From positions 1 to 64,000 of the forward strand of contig CAJUDH010000019.1 of NCBI GenBank assembly GCA_910584845.1: DNA of 64,000 nucleotides, written 5' to 3'. Positions 43,742 to 52,562 of this stretch are shown in pieces. Source of the DNA: an uncultured Lachnospiraceae bacterium (lineage in GTDB: Bacteria; Bacillota; Clostridia; Lachnospirales; Lachnospiraceae). A program made the position numbers and the translations under genes. Below the pieces are notes generated by a model. The model did not search any database and was not told the origin of the DNA. It saw nothing but the letters and a program-made list of their open reading frames with translations. Position 1 is the stretch's first letter. Each line of letters begins with the position of its first letter.

Positions 43742-45399
43742 AGTCACCCCGGCATATGCGGATTATTGAGATTGATATTACGAATGCCTGCGATAAGAGG
43801 TGTTCCAATTGTACGCGGCTTTGCGGACATCACAAAAAGCCTTATTTTATGGATTTTGACACATTTAAGAGGGCGGTGGATTCCCTTGACGGCTACCAAG
43901 GGATACGTAGCATTATGGGTGGGGAACCTACGCTCCACCCAGAGTTTGAACGTTTTATCCGTTATCTCGGATCGAAATTCCCCAAACGCAAAAACCCATT
44001 TATTTATCCGCAAAAGGATTTTATTAAACAAGTACATCGGGTGGAATTAGATAATTTTGAAATGATAAACGACGGCGTAGAGCGCATTGATATTGTGGGG
44101 GCAGGGATGTTTTCCAATATGGGGGCGTCTTATAAAAAACATTATGAGGTCATTACGGATATTTTGCCGTTCCAAGGCTTGAATGACCATCTAAACCCCG
44201 TATTCCACCAATCGGCGCTGATTACCCGCAAGGAGCTTGGCATACCCGACCAGGAATGGGTAAAATTGCGCGACAACTGTTGGCTGCAAAATGAATGGAG
44301 CGCGGGCATTACACCCAAAGGGGCGTTTTTCTGCGAGATTGCAGGTGTACTTGACATGTTGCTTGACGGCCCCGGCGGCTGGAAAATCGAACCCGGGTGG
44401 TGGAAACGCACGCCAGAGGAATTTGGGGACCAGTTGCATTGGTGCGAACTGTGTGGATTTGCACTACAGACTTTTACCCGTGATTCGGCAGAAGAGGTAG
44501 ACGATGTGTCCCCGGAATGGTATGAGCGCCTTAAGGGCCTGCAAAGCCCTAAACTGCGAAGCGGGAGGGTAAATGTTGTAAAGATAGAAGACGGGACAAT
44601 TGCCGAGGAAAGCAAAAAAGAGAATCGGTTTTTCTCTGCAGCCATGCCATACATCGAACATTACGAAGACCGTTTCAACGCTTTGAATTCCGTTTTGTTT
44701 ACCCATGAATTTGAACGGGCCGTGATACCTTCCGGCAAGGGGTTTGGGGTGGAACTAAACAAGAAGGTCAAGGCCGCCAAAGACTGGATTGTTTTAAGCA
44801 GCGAAAATGTAATGTTAAGCGATGACTTTTCCGAAAGGGTTGGCAAATACGTCCTTAACCCGGGCACGATGCATTATCTTGATTTGGAAAAATCGGATGA
44901 TACGGCCTTTATTAAAAATGCGGATACCGAACAACACGGTTATGCCGCGATGTTCAGTAAAAATGCATTGTCTTTGCGGGAATTTGGTTTTGACGGGGTT
45001 GCGCATGCGGAATGTTTTGAGGACATATTGGCCATATGGCAGCCAGAAAAAATAGTGGAACTGTCGTCAAAGATGGAAGATGCAGGGAAACGCCTGGCAA
45101 TCCGAAAAGGCACCCGGTATGCCATTTGGGGTACGGGTTCTGCAGGAAGCGCGGCAGTTGACCGGATTCTCCATGGAGGGGGGGTTGTCGTTCTTGCCGT
45201 AGATAAAGATGAAACACGGCACAATTGTGATTTTTATGGAACCATAATCCAGCCGCCGCAGGTTTTGGCCGGGAATGAAGATAAGTATGACATACTAATA
45301 GCGGCCAACTACACCCGTTTTCCGGAAATCAAGCGTGAAGCGCTGGCGATAGGGGTTCCGGAGGCGAAGATACAATACATCAATAGCCTTTCGGAATAA
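43738..45399 (+). CDS. Radical SAM protein with C-terminal Rossmann-like domain
   Basis: 553 residues. Cys18, Cys22 and Cys25 form CxxxCxxC (CDKRCSNC), the radical SAM [4Fe-4S] site, then IRSIMGGEPTLHPEFERFI. Four further Cys (CWLQNEW, FFCEIAG, WCELCG) could bind an auxiliary cluster. The middle, residues about 300-440, has no family I recognise. The last about 95 residues start RYAIWGTGSAGSAAVDRIL, a dinucleotide-binding-like loop. AGGAGGTG lies 8 bases before the ATG, and the start overlaps the preceding stop. Probably modifies a sugar or lipid in the glycan pathway; the reaction is unknown. Confidence 0.85.
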   Translation: MKSPRHMRIIEIDITNACDKRCSNCTRLCGHHKKPYFMDFDTFKRAVDSLDGYQGIRSIMGGEPTLHPEFERFIRYLGSKFPKRKNPFIYPQKDFIKQVHRVELDNFEMINDGVERIDIVGAGMFSNMGASYKKHYEVITDILPFQGLNDHLNPVFHQSALITRKELGIPDQEWVKLRDNCWLQNEWSAGITPKGAFFCEIAGVLDMLLDGPGGWKIEPGWWKRTPEEFGDQLHWCELCGFALQTFTRDSAEEVDDVSPEWYERLKGLQSPKLRSGRVNVVKIEDGTIAEESKKENRFFSAAMPYIEHYEDRFNALNSVLFTHEFERAVIPSGKGFGVELNKKVKAAKDWIVLSSENVMLSDDFSERVGKYVLNPGTMHYLDLEKSDDTAFIKNADTEQHGYAAMFSKNALSLREFGFDGVAHAECFEDILAIWQPEKIVELSSKMEDAGKRLAIRKGTRYAIWGTGSAGSAAVDRILHGGGVVVLAVDKDETRHNCDFYGTIIQPPQVLAGNEDKYDILIAANYTRFPEIKREALAIGVPEAKIQYINSLSE

Positions 45400-45431
45400 G
45401 GGAAACGGCCATTGTATGGGAGTGGATTTTT

Positions 45432-46490
45432 ATGAAGCTGATTGATATTTTACAACGGGATTCTACACCTTTTGTTATTTACGGCGCGCAGGTGGTGGCA
45501 TATGGCGCCTATAAGGCAATTCGGGGGTTATGCGGGCGTAAGCCGGAATGTTTTGTTGTAAGCAGCTTGGAAGGCAATCCAAAGGAAATTGAAAATATTC
45601 CGGTGGATACGCTAGAGGGCGTGCCCCGGAATACCTTGGTTGTAGTAGGGGTTACAGAACTATTGCAAAAAGAAATCTTATCCAGGCTGAAAGAAAAAAA
45701 TTATCAAAATGTTTTTGTACTTACACAGCATGAAGAATATTTGCTGATGTCACAGTATTTTGCAGGCAACAACATATTCCCCGTTGCCGGCAAAGCAGAT
45801 AGGGAAGGCCCTTTCCCGGTTGATCTGGTGATGTATGGCGTGTGCAACCACAGGGACAAACCATTAAAATCTCCCCCGAGGCTGGAACCATTTGAAGTTC
45901 CGATTCAGGCAGGGGCGGCTTTGGCCCATGGCAGGGCCGCCCGGCTGCAGGACAACACGGGGGAAAATATTTCGCAAAAAAACCAACAATACTGTGAAAT
46001 GACGGCTGTTTATTGGGTATGGAAAAACAGCCAACATGAATGGACGGGGATTGAGCATTACCGCAGGCGCCTTCTGGTGGAGCCGGGGATGCTTACCGGC
46101 GGGATCGACGCCATTTTGCCCTTGCCCTATATCTGCTACCCCAATACGGTTGCCCAGTTTAGGCGCTTTGTAAGTGAAGACGTTTTCCAGGCATTGCTCC
46201 GGGCATTGAAGGCCCTGTATCCAAAAGAATATGACAGCTATCAAAAAATATTATATGGCCCATACCAATACACTTACAATTTGGTTTGTGCAAAGAGGCC
46301 GGTATTTTGCGACTATTGCCAGTGGTTTTTTTCGATAACAGAATATATGGAAACCATGGGGGAGGACGTTCCGGAAATCAAGCATACCCGTGCGTTGTCT
46401 TATGTGGCAGAGGCGCTTACCAACCTTTACTTTATGTACAATAGGAACCGGTGGAATATTCTGCATACAGAAAAGGCCATTTATGTTTAA
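45432..46490 (+). CDS. DUF4422 glycosyltransferase with N-terminal Rossmann-like domain
   Basis: 352 residues. Residues about 1-115 start PFVIYGAQVVAYGAYKAIRGL and resemble the accessory domains at the ends of the two preceding proteins. From about 130 on the protein is DUF4422: VMYGVCNHRDKPLK, QQYCEMTAVYWVWKNSQHEWTGIEHYRRRL, and KRPVFCDYCQWFFSITEYM. DUF4422 proteins are found in capsule loci and include galactofuranosyl- and other glycosyltransferases; donor and acceptor are unknown. Confidence 0.85.
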   Translation: MKLIDILQRDSTPFVIYGAQVVAYGAYKAIRGLCGRKPECFVVSSLEGNPKEIENIPVDTLEGVPRNTLVVVGVTELLQKEILSRLKEKNYQNVFVLTQHEEYLLMSQYFAGNNIFPVAGKADREGPFPVDLVMYGVCNHRDKPLKSPPRLEPFEVPIQAGAALAHGRAARLQDNTGENISQKNQQYCEMTAVYWVWKNSQHEWTGIEHYRRRLLVEPGMLTGGIDAILPLPYICYPNTVAQFRRFVSEDVFQALLRALKALYPKEYDSYQKILYGPYQYTYNLVCAKRPVFCDYCQWFFSITEYMETMGEDVPEIKHTRALSYVAEALTNLYFMYNRNRWNILHTEKAIYV

Positions 46491-46519
46491 TAATACCATG
46501 AGGCCAATCGGAGGGTAAA

Positions 46520-47455
46520 ATGAAGCGTATTTTAGTGACTGGGGGCGCCGGGTTTATCGGGTCGCATCTTTGCAGGAAATTGCTGGAAAATAAGGACGAG
46601 GTTATCTGTGTGGATAACCTTTTTACCGGGCGCAAGCAAAATATACAAAAATTGATGGATTATGAAAATTTTGAGTTCCTGCGCCACGATATTACGAAAG
46701 AACTCTATATCGAGGTGGACCAGATTTATAATCTCGCATGCCCGGCCAGCCCGGTGCATTATCAGTATAACCCAATTAAGACCATAAAGACATCCGTGAT
46801 GGGGGCCATGAATATGCTGGGTTTGGCGAAAAGGGTGCATGCGCGGATTTTACAGGCTAGCACAAGCGAGGTATACGGAAACCCCCAGGTGCACCCGCAG
46901 CCAGAGGCATATTGGGGGAATGTGAACCCGATCGGCCCCCGTTCCTGCTATGACGAGGGGAAACGGGCTGCAGAAACATTGTTTTTTGATTATTACAGGC
47001 AACATCAGGTAGACATTAAGGTGATCCGTATTTTTAATACTTATGGCCCAAACATGGACAGGGATGACGGCAGGGTAGTATCCAATTTTATTGTGCAGGC
47101 ATTAAAAGGGGAAGACATTACCATATACGGAGAAGGGGAACAGACCAGGAGCTTTTGTTATGTAGACGACCTGGTTGAAGGGATGTGCCGCATGATGGAC
47201 AGCCGGGAGGGGTTTACCGGACCGGTGAACCTGGGGAATCCAGGGGAATATACTATGCTGGAATTGGCGCAGAAAATCATTGCGCTAACAAATAGCAGGT
47301 CCAAGCTTGCCTATCGGCCGCTTCCGCAGGATGACCCGATACAAAGGAAGCCAATGATCGGCCTGGCGCAGGAAGAGCTGGGCTGGAATCCGGAGGTCCC
47401 GTTGGACGAAGGGCTGAAAAAGACCATTGCATATTTTAAGGAAACCATGGCATAG
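46520..47455 (+). CDS. UDP-glucuronate decarboxylase (UDP-xylose synthase)
   Basis: 311 residues, extended SDR. NAD loop VTGGAGFIGSHLCRKL at the start, YNLACPASPVHYQYNPIKTIKT (diagnostic for UDP-glucuronate decarboxylases), STSEVYG, SCYDEGKRAAETLFFDY with the catalytic Tyr-x3-Lys, and RIFNTYGPNMDRDDGRVVSNF. Converts UDP-glucuronate to UDP-xylose. The adjacent UDP-glucose dehydrogenase would supply its substrate, which strongly supports the assignment. Confidence 0.93.
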   Translation: MKRILVTGGAGFIGSHLCRKLLENKDEVICVDNLFTGRKQNIQKLMDYENFEFLRHDITKELYIEVDQIYNLACPASPVHYQYNPIKTIKTSVMGAMNMLGLAKRVHARILQASTSEVYGNPQVHPQPEAYWGNVNPIGPRSCYDEGKRAAETLFFDYYRQHQVDIKVIRIFNTYGPNMDRDDGRVVSNFIVQALKGEDITIYGEGEQTRSFCYVDDLVEGMCRMMDSREGFTGPVNLGNPGEYTMLELAQKIIALTNSRSKLAYRPLPQDDPIQRKPMIGLAQEELGWNPEVPLDEGLKKTIAYFKETMA

Positions 47456-47529
47456 CCCCCGGGCATTTCGTATGTGGGTATCCGGGATATTCTGCCATCT
47501 GGAGACAAGATAATTCAGGAGAAAAGCAA

Positions 47530-48885
47530 ATGAAAATATCCGTTATCGGAACAGGCTATGTTGGCCTGGTAACCGGAACTTGTTTTGCGGAAATGGGAAA
47601 TAATGTTTGGTGTGTTGACGTGGATGAAGAGAAAATCAACCGCTTGAAAAAAGGGGTAATCCCCATCTATGAACCAGGATTAGAACCCATGGTGAAAAAC
47701 AATTATTCATTGGGCCACCTACATTTTACTACCAATATTCTGGAGGCCCTCCAGGAGACTGAGATTTGCTTTATTGCGGTGGGCACCCCCATGGGGGAAG
47801 ACGGAAGTGCGGACCTGCAATATGTGACGGGGGTGGCCTCGGAAATCGGGCAGGGGATGACCCACCATATGTATGTTGTGGATAAGTCCACGGTGCCGGT
47901 AGGGACGGCAGTGGTGGTACGGGAGGCGATCCAGGAAGAATTGGACAAACGGGGGTCGGATTTGACTTTTGACGTGATTTCCAATCCGGAGTTTTTAAAG
48001 GAAGGCACAGCCGTAGCGGATTGCATGAAGCCGGACCGGGTTGTGGTTGGCGCGGACAACAGCGACGCGGCAGATGTGATGCGGGAACTGTACAGCGCCT
48101 ATATCCGGAATACGGAAAATTTTATTTTAATGGACATTGCCAGTGCGGAAATGACGAAGTATACGGCCAACGCCATGTTGGCGACTAAAATCAGTTTTAT
48201 GAATGAAATCAGCAATATTTGCGAACGGGTAGGGGCGGATGTGAATAAAGTCCGTTTAGGGATTGGCAGTGATACACGTATTGGCTATAGCTTTATTTAT
48301 CCGGGATGCGGATATGGGGGAAGCTGTTTCCCGAAAGATATAAAAGCATTGATCCAGACCAGCCATAAATATAATTATGAACCGGAAATGCTAAAGGCCG
48401 TGGAAGCCGTCAATGACCGCCAGAAGAGGGTGATACCGAAAAAGATCGTAAAACAATTCGGGGAAAATTTGCAGGGGAGGTGTTTTGCCGTTTGGGGGCT
48501 TGCTTTCAAACCGGATACGGATGATATGCGGGAATCTGCCGCGATTACGATTATTGGTGAATTGACCAAACGGGGGGCAAACGTGAAAGCTTACGACCCA
48601 AAAGCCGTTGACGAAGCAAAAGGGTGTTATTTAAAAGGCAATGAAAGGATCACTTATGTGGAAAGTAAATATGAGGCTTTAAAGGGGGCGGACGCATTAA
48701 TCCTTATAACCGAGTGGAAAGAATTCCGGCAGCCGGATTTTGGCGAAATCGTAAAGTTGCTGAAGCAGCCAGTTATTTTTGACGGGCGGAATCAATATGA
48801 TAAAAAGCGGTTGGCAAAAAAGGGGATTGAATACCATCAGATCGGTGTCAGAGGGCAAATGGTTTCCAATGGGGGCGCTTTTTAA
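47530..48885 (+). CDS. ugd: UDP-glucose 6-dehydrogenase
   Basis: 451 residues. Oxidises UDP-glucose to UDP-glucuronate with NAD. GTGYVGLVTGTCFAEMGNNVWCVDVD is the N-terminal Rossmann loop, VDKSTVPVGT and NPEFLKEGTAV follow, and the catalytic Cys is in GCGYGGSCFPKDIKAL. The C-terminal domain shows WGLAFKPDTDDMRESAA. Full family length. Feeds the UDP-xylose synthase upstream. Confidence 0.97.
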   Translation: MKISVIGTGYVGLVTGTCFAEMGNNVWCVDVDEEKINRLKKGVIPIYEPGLEPMVKNNYSLGHLHFTTNILEALQETEICFIAVGTPMGEDGSADLQYVTGVASEIGQGMTHHMYVVDKSTVPVGTAVVVREAIQEELDKRGSDLTFDVISNPEFLKEGTAVADCMKPDRVVVGADNSDAADVMRELYSAYIRNTENFILMDIASAEMTKYTANAMLATKISFMNEISNICERVGADVNKVRLGIGSDTRIGYSFIYPGCGYGGSCFPKDIKALIQTSHKYNYEPEMLKAVEAVNDRQKRVIPKKIVKQFGENLQGRCFAVWGLAFKPDTDDMRESAAITIIGELTKRGANVKAYDPKAVDEAKGCYLKGNERITYVESKYEALKGADALILITEWKEFRQPDFGEIVKLLKQPVIFDGRNQYDKKRLAKKGIEYHQIGVRGQMVSNGGAF

Positions 48886-48944
48886 AAGAAGGGGGAGCGG
48901 CCCGGGGGAACCGGCGTTTGAGATACAGGAGGAAGGCAGATAAC

Positions 48945-49607
48945 ATGTATTTTCAACTCATGGCTTCCATGATGTGTGCCAATTACGGCAATCTGGAGAA
49001 AGAAGTACGGGAACTGGAAGAAGGCGGGATTGATTCTTTCCATATTGATATTATGGACGGGCGTTACGTGCCGAATTTTGCCATGTCTTTAAATGATATG
49101 CGCTACATAGCAGGGGCGGCGACAAAGCCTTTGGATGTACACTTAATGATCGAGCACCCCAACAACCGCATTGGCTTGTTTTTAAGCTGCCTGCGTAAGG
49201 GGGACACGGTCTACATCCATCCGGAAGCGGAGTACCATCCGTCCACTACGCTGCAAAGCATCATCCATGCGGGGATGGTCCCCGGCATTGCCATCAACCC
49301 GGGTACTTCCGTGGAGATGGTGATGGAAATGCTCCGCATTGTTAAAAAAGTCCTGGTTATGTCGGTGAACCCTGGCAATGCCGGGCAGATGTACCTGCCC
49401 TATGTGGGGAAAAAGATTACCAAGCTTTTGGCCATGAAGGAAGATATGGATTTTGAGATTTATTGGGACGGCGCCTGCAGTGCGGACAAGATCCGGGAGT
49501 TTGCCCCCAAAGGGGTGAAAGGGTTTGTGCTGGGGACGACCCTTTTATTTGGCCAAGGTAAGCCCTATGGCGAAACGTTGCAGGCGATCCGGGAACTGCG
49601 GTTTTAG
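48945..49607 (+). CDS. Ribulose-phosphate 3-epimerase family protein
   Basis: 220 residues from the ATG at 48945, downstream of AGGAGGAAGG; an in-frame TTG at 48918 is less likely. TIM-barrel epimerase features: MASMMCANYGNLEKEV, SFHIDIMDGRYVPNF and LDVHLMIEHP (metal and proton-transfer residues), VMSVNPGNAGQMY and YWDGACSADKI. It is divergent enough from housekeeping Rpe that it could act on another ketose phosphate. Last gene of the glycan operon, followed by a strong terminator. Confidence 0.82.
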   Translation: MYFQLMASMMCANYGNLEKEVRELEEGGIDSFHIDIMDGRYVPNFAMSLNDMRYIAGAATKPLDVHLMIEHPNNRIGLFLSCLRKGDTVYIHPEAEYHPSTTLQSIIHAGMVPGIAINPGTSVEMVMEMLRIVKKVLVMSVNPGNAGQMYLPYVGKKITKLLAMKEDMDFEIYWDGACSADKIREFAPKGVKGFVLGTTLLFGQGKPYGETLQAIRELRF

Positions 49608-49623
49608 GGCCGGGGCGAGATCG

Positions 49624-49662
49624 GCGGCGGATGGGATGTTTCATCTCATTTGCCGCTTTTTT
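49624..49662 (+). terminator. Terminator of the glycan operon
   Basis: GCGGCGGATGGGATG (49624-49638) pairs with CATCTCATTTGCCGC (49642-49656) with three G-T wobbles and a TTT loop, followed by TTTTTT. Confidence 0.85.
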
Positions 49663-49666
49663 GCTT

Positions 49667-49787
49667 TATAGGAAATTGCGCCCGATAAAGCAAAACCCTC
49701 CGGGGGATGCGCACTTTTCGCCTAAGGGAAATGTCTGCTGACACAGACGCGCTCCGGCGCAGGGGTCCGGTTCATCGGACCCTTTGT
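49667..49787 (-). repeat. Dispersed intergenic repeat, copy 2
   Basis: Reverse-complement copy of 36576-36697. In this copy the end also forms TTTTGCTTTAT/ATAAAGCAAAA hairpins overlapping the terminator region. Placed directly after an operon terminator. Confidence 0.85.
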
Positions 49788-49831
49788 CCGATTCCAAAGC
49801 TGCCGGTTCCGTTTTGTTGAAACGGCCGGGG

Positions 49832-49986
49832 CCGGTAACCGCTATGGGCATGGGCGTGTAAGACATAGATACCGCTTGAATATGGAATGCCAGGGCGCCG
49901 GTAACCGCTATGGGCATGGGGCGTGTAAGCGTTTCCGGGAATTATGTAGCCAGCATGCGGCCCGCTCCGGGCATGGGGCGTGTAAG
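49832..49986. repeat. Tandem intergenic repeats, three units
   Basis: The string GCCGGTAACCGCTATGGGCA occurs twice (about 49831 and 49897), each followed by TGGG(G)CGTGTAAG; a third partial unit has GGGCATGGGGCGTGTAAG at about 49970. The shared GCGTGTA starts at 49854, 49921 and 49979, giving spacings of 67 and 58. No coding function is apparent. Confidence 0.75.
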
Positions 49987-50009
49987 GGCGAAAAACCAGG
50001 TATGGTGTA

Positions 50010-50038
50010 TTGACATGCAAAATAAGGCATGTTATATT
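50010..50038 (+). promoter_or_regulatory. Promoter of the NusG-domain-II gene
   Basis: -35 TTGACA (50010-50015), 17 bases, -10 TATATT (50033-50038). The leader to the TTG start at 50151 is about 105 bases. Confidence 0.75.
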
Positions 50039-50150
50039 TTTTTTGTTTTTATGGTATGATAAGTATTGGAATTTGGCGGTGTTTTGGATTCGCTTTTTAC
50101 CGCTTGCATGGGATGGGTTTCGATACAAACCCAGGGACGGGGGAAATGTT

Positions 50151-50489
50151 TTGGAAAAACGGGATTTAGCCTTGACGGCCACGTTGCTGGCGGCTTCTGC
50201 GGCAATGGGCCTGGGATATTATTTGTCCCACCTTGCCCCGGCCGTACGGGCCGAGGTAGCCGTTGACGGCAAAACGGTAGAAACGCTGGATTTGTCAAAA
50301 GACCAGGAAATTACCATCCGGGGGGCGCAGGGGGGGACAAACTTCCTGGTAATCCAGGACGGCACAATACGGTGTTCCCAGGCCTCCTGCCCGGATAAAG
50401 TATGCGTCCGCCAAGGGAGGCAGTCCAGGGACGGGGATATGATCGTCTGCCTGCCTAACCGGGTGACCGTCCGGGTGTCCGGGGAGTAG
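50151..50489 (+). CDS. NusG domain II-containing membrane-anchored protein
   Basis: 112 residues from TTG at 50151, preceded by ACGGGGGA. An N-terminal helix (LALTATLLAASAAMGLGYYLS) anchors it; the outer part (VAVDGKTVETLDLSKDQEITI, then IQDGTIRCSQASCPDKVCVRQG and MIVCLPNRVTVRV) is the NusG domain II fold of small secreted or anchored Firmicutes proteins. The spaced Cys residues may form a redox or metal site. Function unknown; homologues often lie near heptaprenyl or Rnf-type genes, which are not here. Confidence 0.85.
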   Translation: MEKRDLALTATLLAASAAMGLGYYLSHLAPAVRAEVAVDGKTVETLDLSKDQEITIRGAQGGTNFLVIQDGTIRCSQASCPDKVCVRQGRQSRDGDMIVCLPNRVTVRVSGE

Positions 50490-50634
50490 CGGGTGTCCGG
50501 GCAAAAAGAGGCACCAAACTTATTTATGTATCAGTATAGATAGGGGCACACAAAAAACAGGTTGCCCGTACTTGCCTGCATCCCGGAAAGCGGGGTATGC
50601 AAGGCCGGGGGACGCACACAGAATGGAGGAGAAT

Positions 50635-51666
50635 ATGCTATCGTTTGAGAGCGATTACACAGAAGGCGCCCATGAAGCGATTTTGCGGCGTTTGGCAGAG
50701 ACGAACCTGGAACAGTGGCCGGGCTATGGCGGCGATTTTTACAGTGAAAGGGCCGCGGAGAAAATCCGGCAGGCCTGTGGCTGCCCGCAAGCCCAGGTTT
50801 TTTTCCTTGTAGGGGGCACCCAGGCCAACCTGGTGGTGATCGACGCTTTGCTCCAATCGTATGAAGGGGTGGTGGCGGCAAAAACCGGCCATGTGAGCGT
50901 CCATGAGGCAGGGGCCATCGAGTATACGGGCCACAAGGTGCTGGAACTTGCGCAAAAAGAAGGGAAAATCTGCGGGGAGGACCTGCAAAAGTTCCTGGAA
51001 AGCTTTTGGCAGGACGAGAGCCATGAACATATGGTATTTCCCGGTATGGTCTACATCTCCCATCCCACGGAATATGGGACGCTTTACACAAAGGAAGAAC
51101 TGGTCCGGCTGTCGGAAATTTGCAGGAGGTTCCATATCCCGCTTTATCTGGACGGGGCAAGGCTGGGCTATGGGCTGGCGGGCCAGGGGACAGACGTAAC
51201 GCTGCCGCTGATTGCCCAGGCCTGCGATGTTTTTTATATCGGTGGAACCAAAGTAGGGGCTTTGTGCGGGGAAGCCGTGGTGTTTACGAAAAACAATAAA
51301 CCCCGCCATTTTTTGACCACCGTTAAACAGCACGGGGCATTGCTGGCAAAAGGGCGTTTGCTGGGGCTGCAATTTGACACCTTGTTTACCGGAGGCTTAT
51401 ATTTTGAGGTTAGCCGCCATGCCATTGCGATGGCCCAACGCCTCAAGGAAGGCTTCCGGAAAAGGGGGTATACTTTTTATTTGGAATCCCCCACCAACCA
51501 GCAGTTTGTGGTTTTGGAAAACCAAGAGATGGAAAGGCTGAAAAAAAAGGTGCGGTTTGGCTTTTGGGAAAAGCTGGACGAAAGCCATACCGTAGTGAGG
51601 TTTGCCACCAGCTGGGCCACGAAACCGGAGGATGTGGATACGCTTATGGGGCTGCTGGATTCATAG
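50635..51666 (+). CDS. Low-specificity L-threonine aldolase / beta-eliminating lyase
   Basis: 343 residues from the ATG at 50635, seven bases after GGAGGA. A PLP enzyme that cleaves threonine or allo-threonine to glycine and acetaldehyde. Visible motifs: FESDYTEGAHEAILRRL, VFFLVGGTQANLVVIDALL, HVSVHEAGAIEYTGHKV, LYLDGARLGYGL, and YIGGTKVGALCGEAVVF with the PLP Lys. Such enzymes are numerous and exact substrate preference is uncertain. Confidence 0.88.
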   Translation: MLSFESDYTEGAHEAILRRLAETNLEQWPGYGGDFYSERAAEKIRQACGCPQAQVFFLVGGTQANLVVIDALLQSYEGVVAAKTGHVSVHEAGAIEYTGHKVLELAQKEGKICGEDLQKFLESFWQDESHEHMVFPGMVYISHPTEYGTLYTKEELVRLSEICRRFHIPLYLDGARLGYGLAGQGTDVTLPLIAQACDVFYIGGTKVGALCGEAVVFTKNNKPRHFLTTVKQHGALLAKGRLLGLQFDTLFTGGLYFEVSRHAIAMAQRLKEGFRKRGYTFYLESPTNQQFVVLENQEMERLKKKVRFGFWEKLDESHTVVRFATSWATKPEDVDTLMGLLDS

Positions 51667-51721
51667 GGCGTTTTTGACAGGAGGGAGCGCCTGGCAGCAT
51701 ACAGGCAAAGGAGGTATTTCG

Positions 51722-52375
51722 TTGAGGGAGACGTTGAGCCTTACAGGCATGGTATTAAAAGCCTCCCCGGTGAGGGAATATGACCGGCGGCTGGTGATTT
51801 TGACCCGGGAGAGGGGGAAGGTCACTGCTTTTGCCCGGGGGGCCAAGCGGCCTGGCAACCCGTTGATGGCAGTGAGCCGGCCCTTTGTGTTCGGCAATTT
51901 CCGGCTGTATGAGGGGAAGGGCGCATACAGCCTGGCAGCTGCGGAAGTGGGGAATTATTTTGCGGATATTGCCGGGGATATGGAAGCGGCCTGCTATGGT
52001 TCTTATTTTTTGGAATTTGCCGATTATTATGGCCGGGAGAATTTGGACGGGACGGAACTGCTCCTGCTGCTTTACCAATCGATGCGTGCCCTGTTAAAGC
52101 CGGCGCTCCCCAATTCCCTGGTGCGCCTTGTATTTGAACTGCGCGCCATGGCGGCGGGCGGGGAATATACGGCAAAGCCCCCCCGGCCGGCCAGTGATTC
52201 CGCTTCCTACGCCTGGGAATATATCATCGGGGCGCCCATGGAATCTTTGTATACTTTCGTGTTGAAAGAAGAGGTGCAGCGGGAACTGGAAATTTGCGTG
52301 GAATTAAATAAAAAACATTATATCGACCGGGAATTCCGGTCTTTAAAAATATTAAAAACTTTGGGGATGGCATAA
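51722..52375 (+). CDS. recO: DNA repair protein RecO
   Basis: 217 residues from TTG at 51722, seven bases after AAAGGAGG. N-terminal OB fold: LTGMVLKASPVREYDRRLVILTRERGKVTAFARGAKRP. The helical C-terminal domain follows, but the Cys cluster that binds zinc in many RecO proteins is absent. Loads RecA with RecR. Slightly shorter than typical RecO. Confidence 0.93.
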   Translation: MRETLSLTGMVLKASPVREYDRRLVILTRERGKVTAFARGAKRPGNPLMAVSRPFVFGNFRLYEGKGAYSLAAAEVGNYFADIAGDMEAACYGSYFLEFADYYGRENLDGTELLLLLYQSMRALLKPALPNSLVRLVFELRAMAAGGEYTAKPPRPASDSASYAWEYIIGAPMESLYTFVLKEEVQRELEICVELNKKHYIDREFRSLKILKTLGMA

Positions 52376-52467
52376 GTATAGGGAAGGGGACGAAAATTTA
52401 AACGTACATAGAAAGTTTAAGGGGGAATGTGGGTAAAATAGATAAAAACAGGAAATATATGAAAGTA

Positions 52468-52496
52468 TTGAAAATATCCGGATTTAAAGATATAAT
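52468..52496 (+). promoter_or_regulatory. Promoter of the lipoprotein gene
   Basis: -35 TTGAAA (52468-52473), 17 bases, -10 TATAAT (52491-52496), about 65 bases before the ATG. Confidence 0.7.
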
Positions 52497-52562
52497 AGGG
52501 GCACAAAGCGGCGTTTCGCCGGCAAATGGCCATATCTTCCCGGAGACGTACAGGAGGGGATT

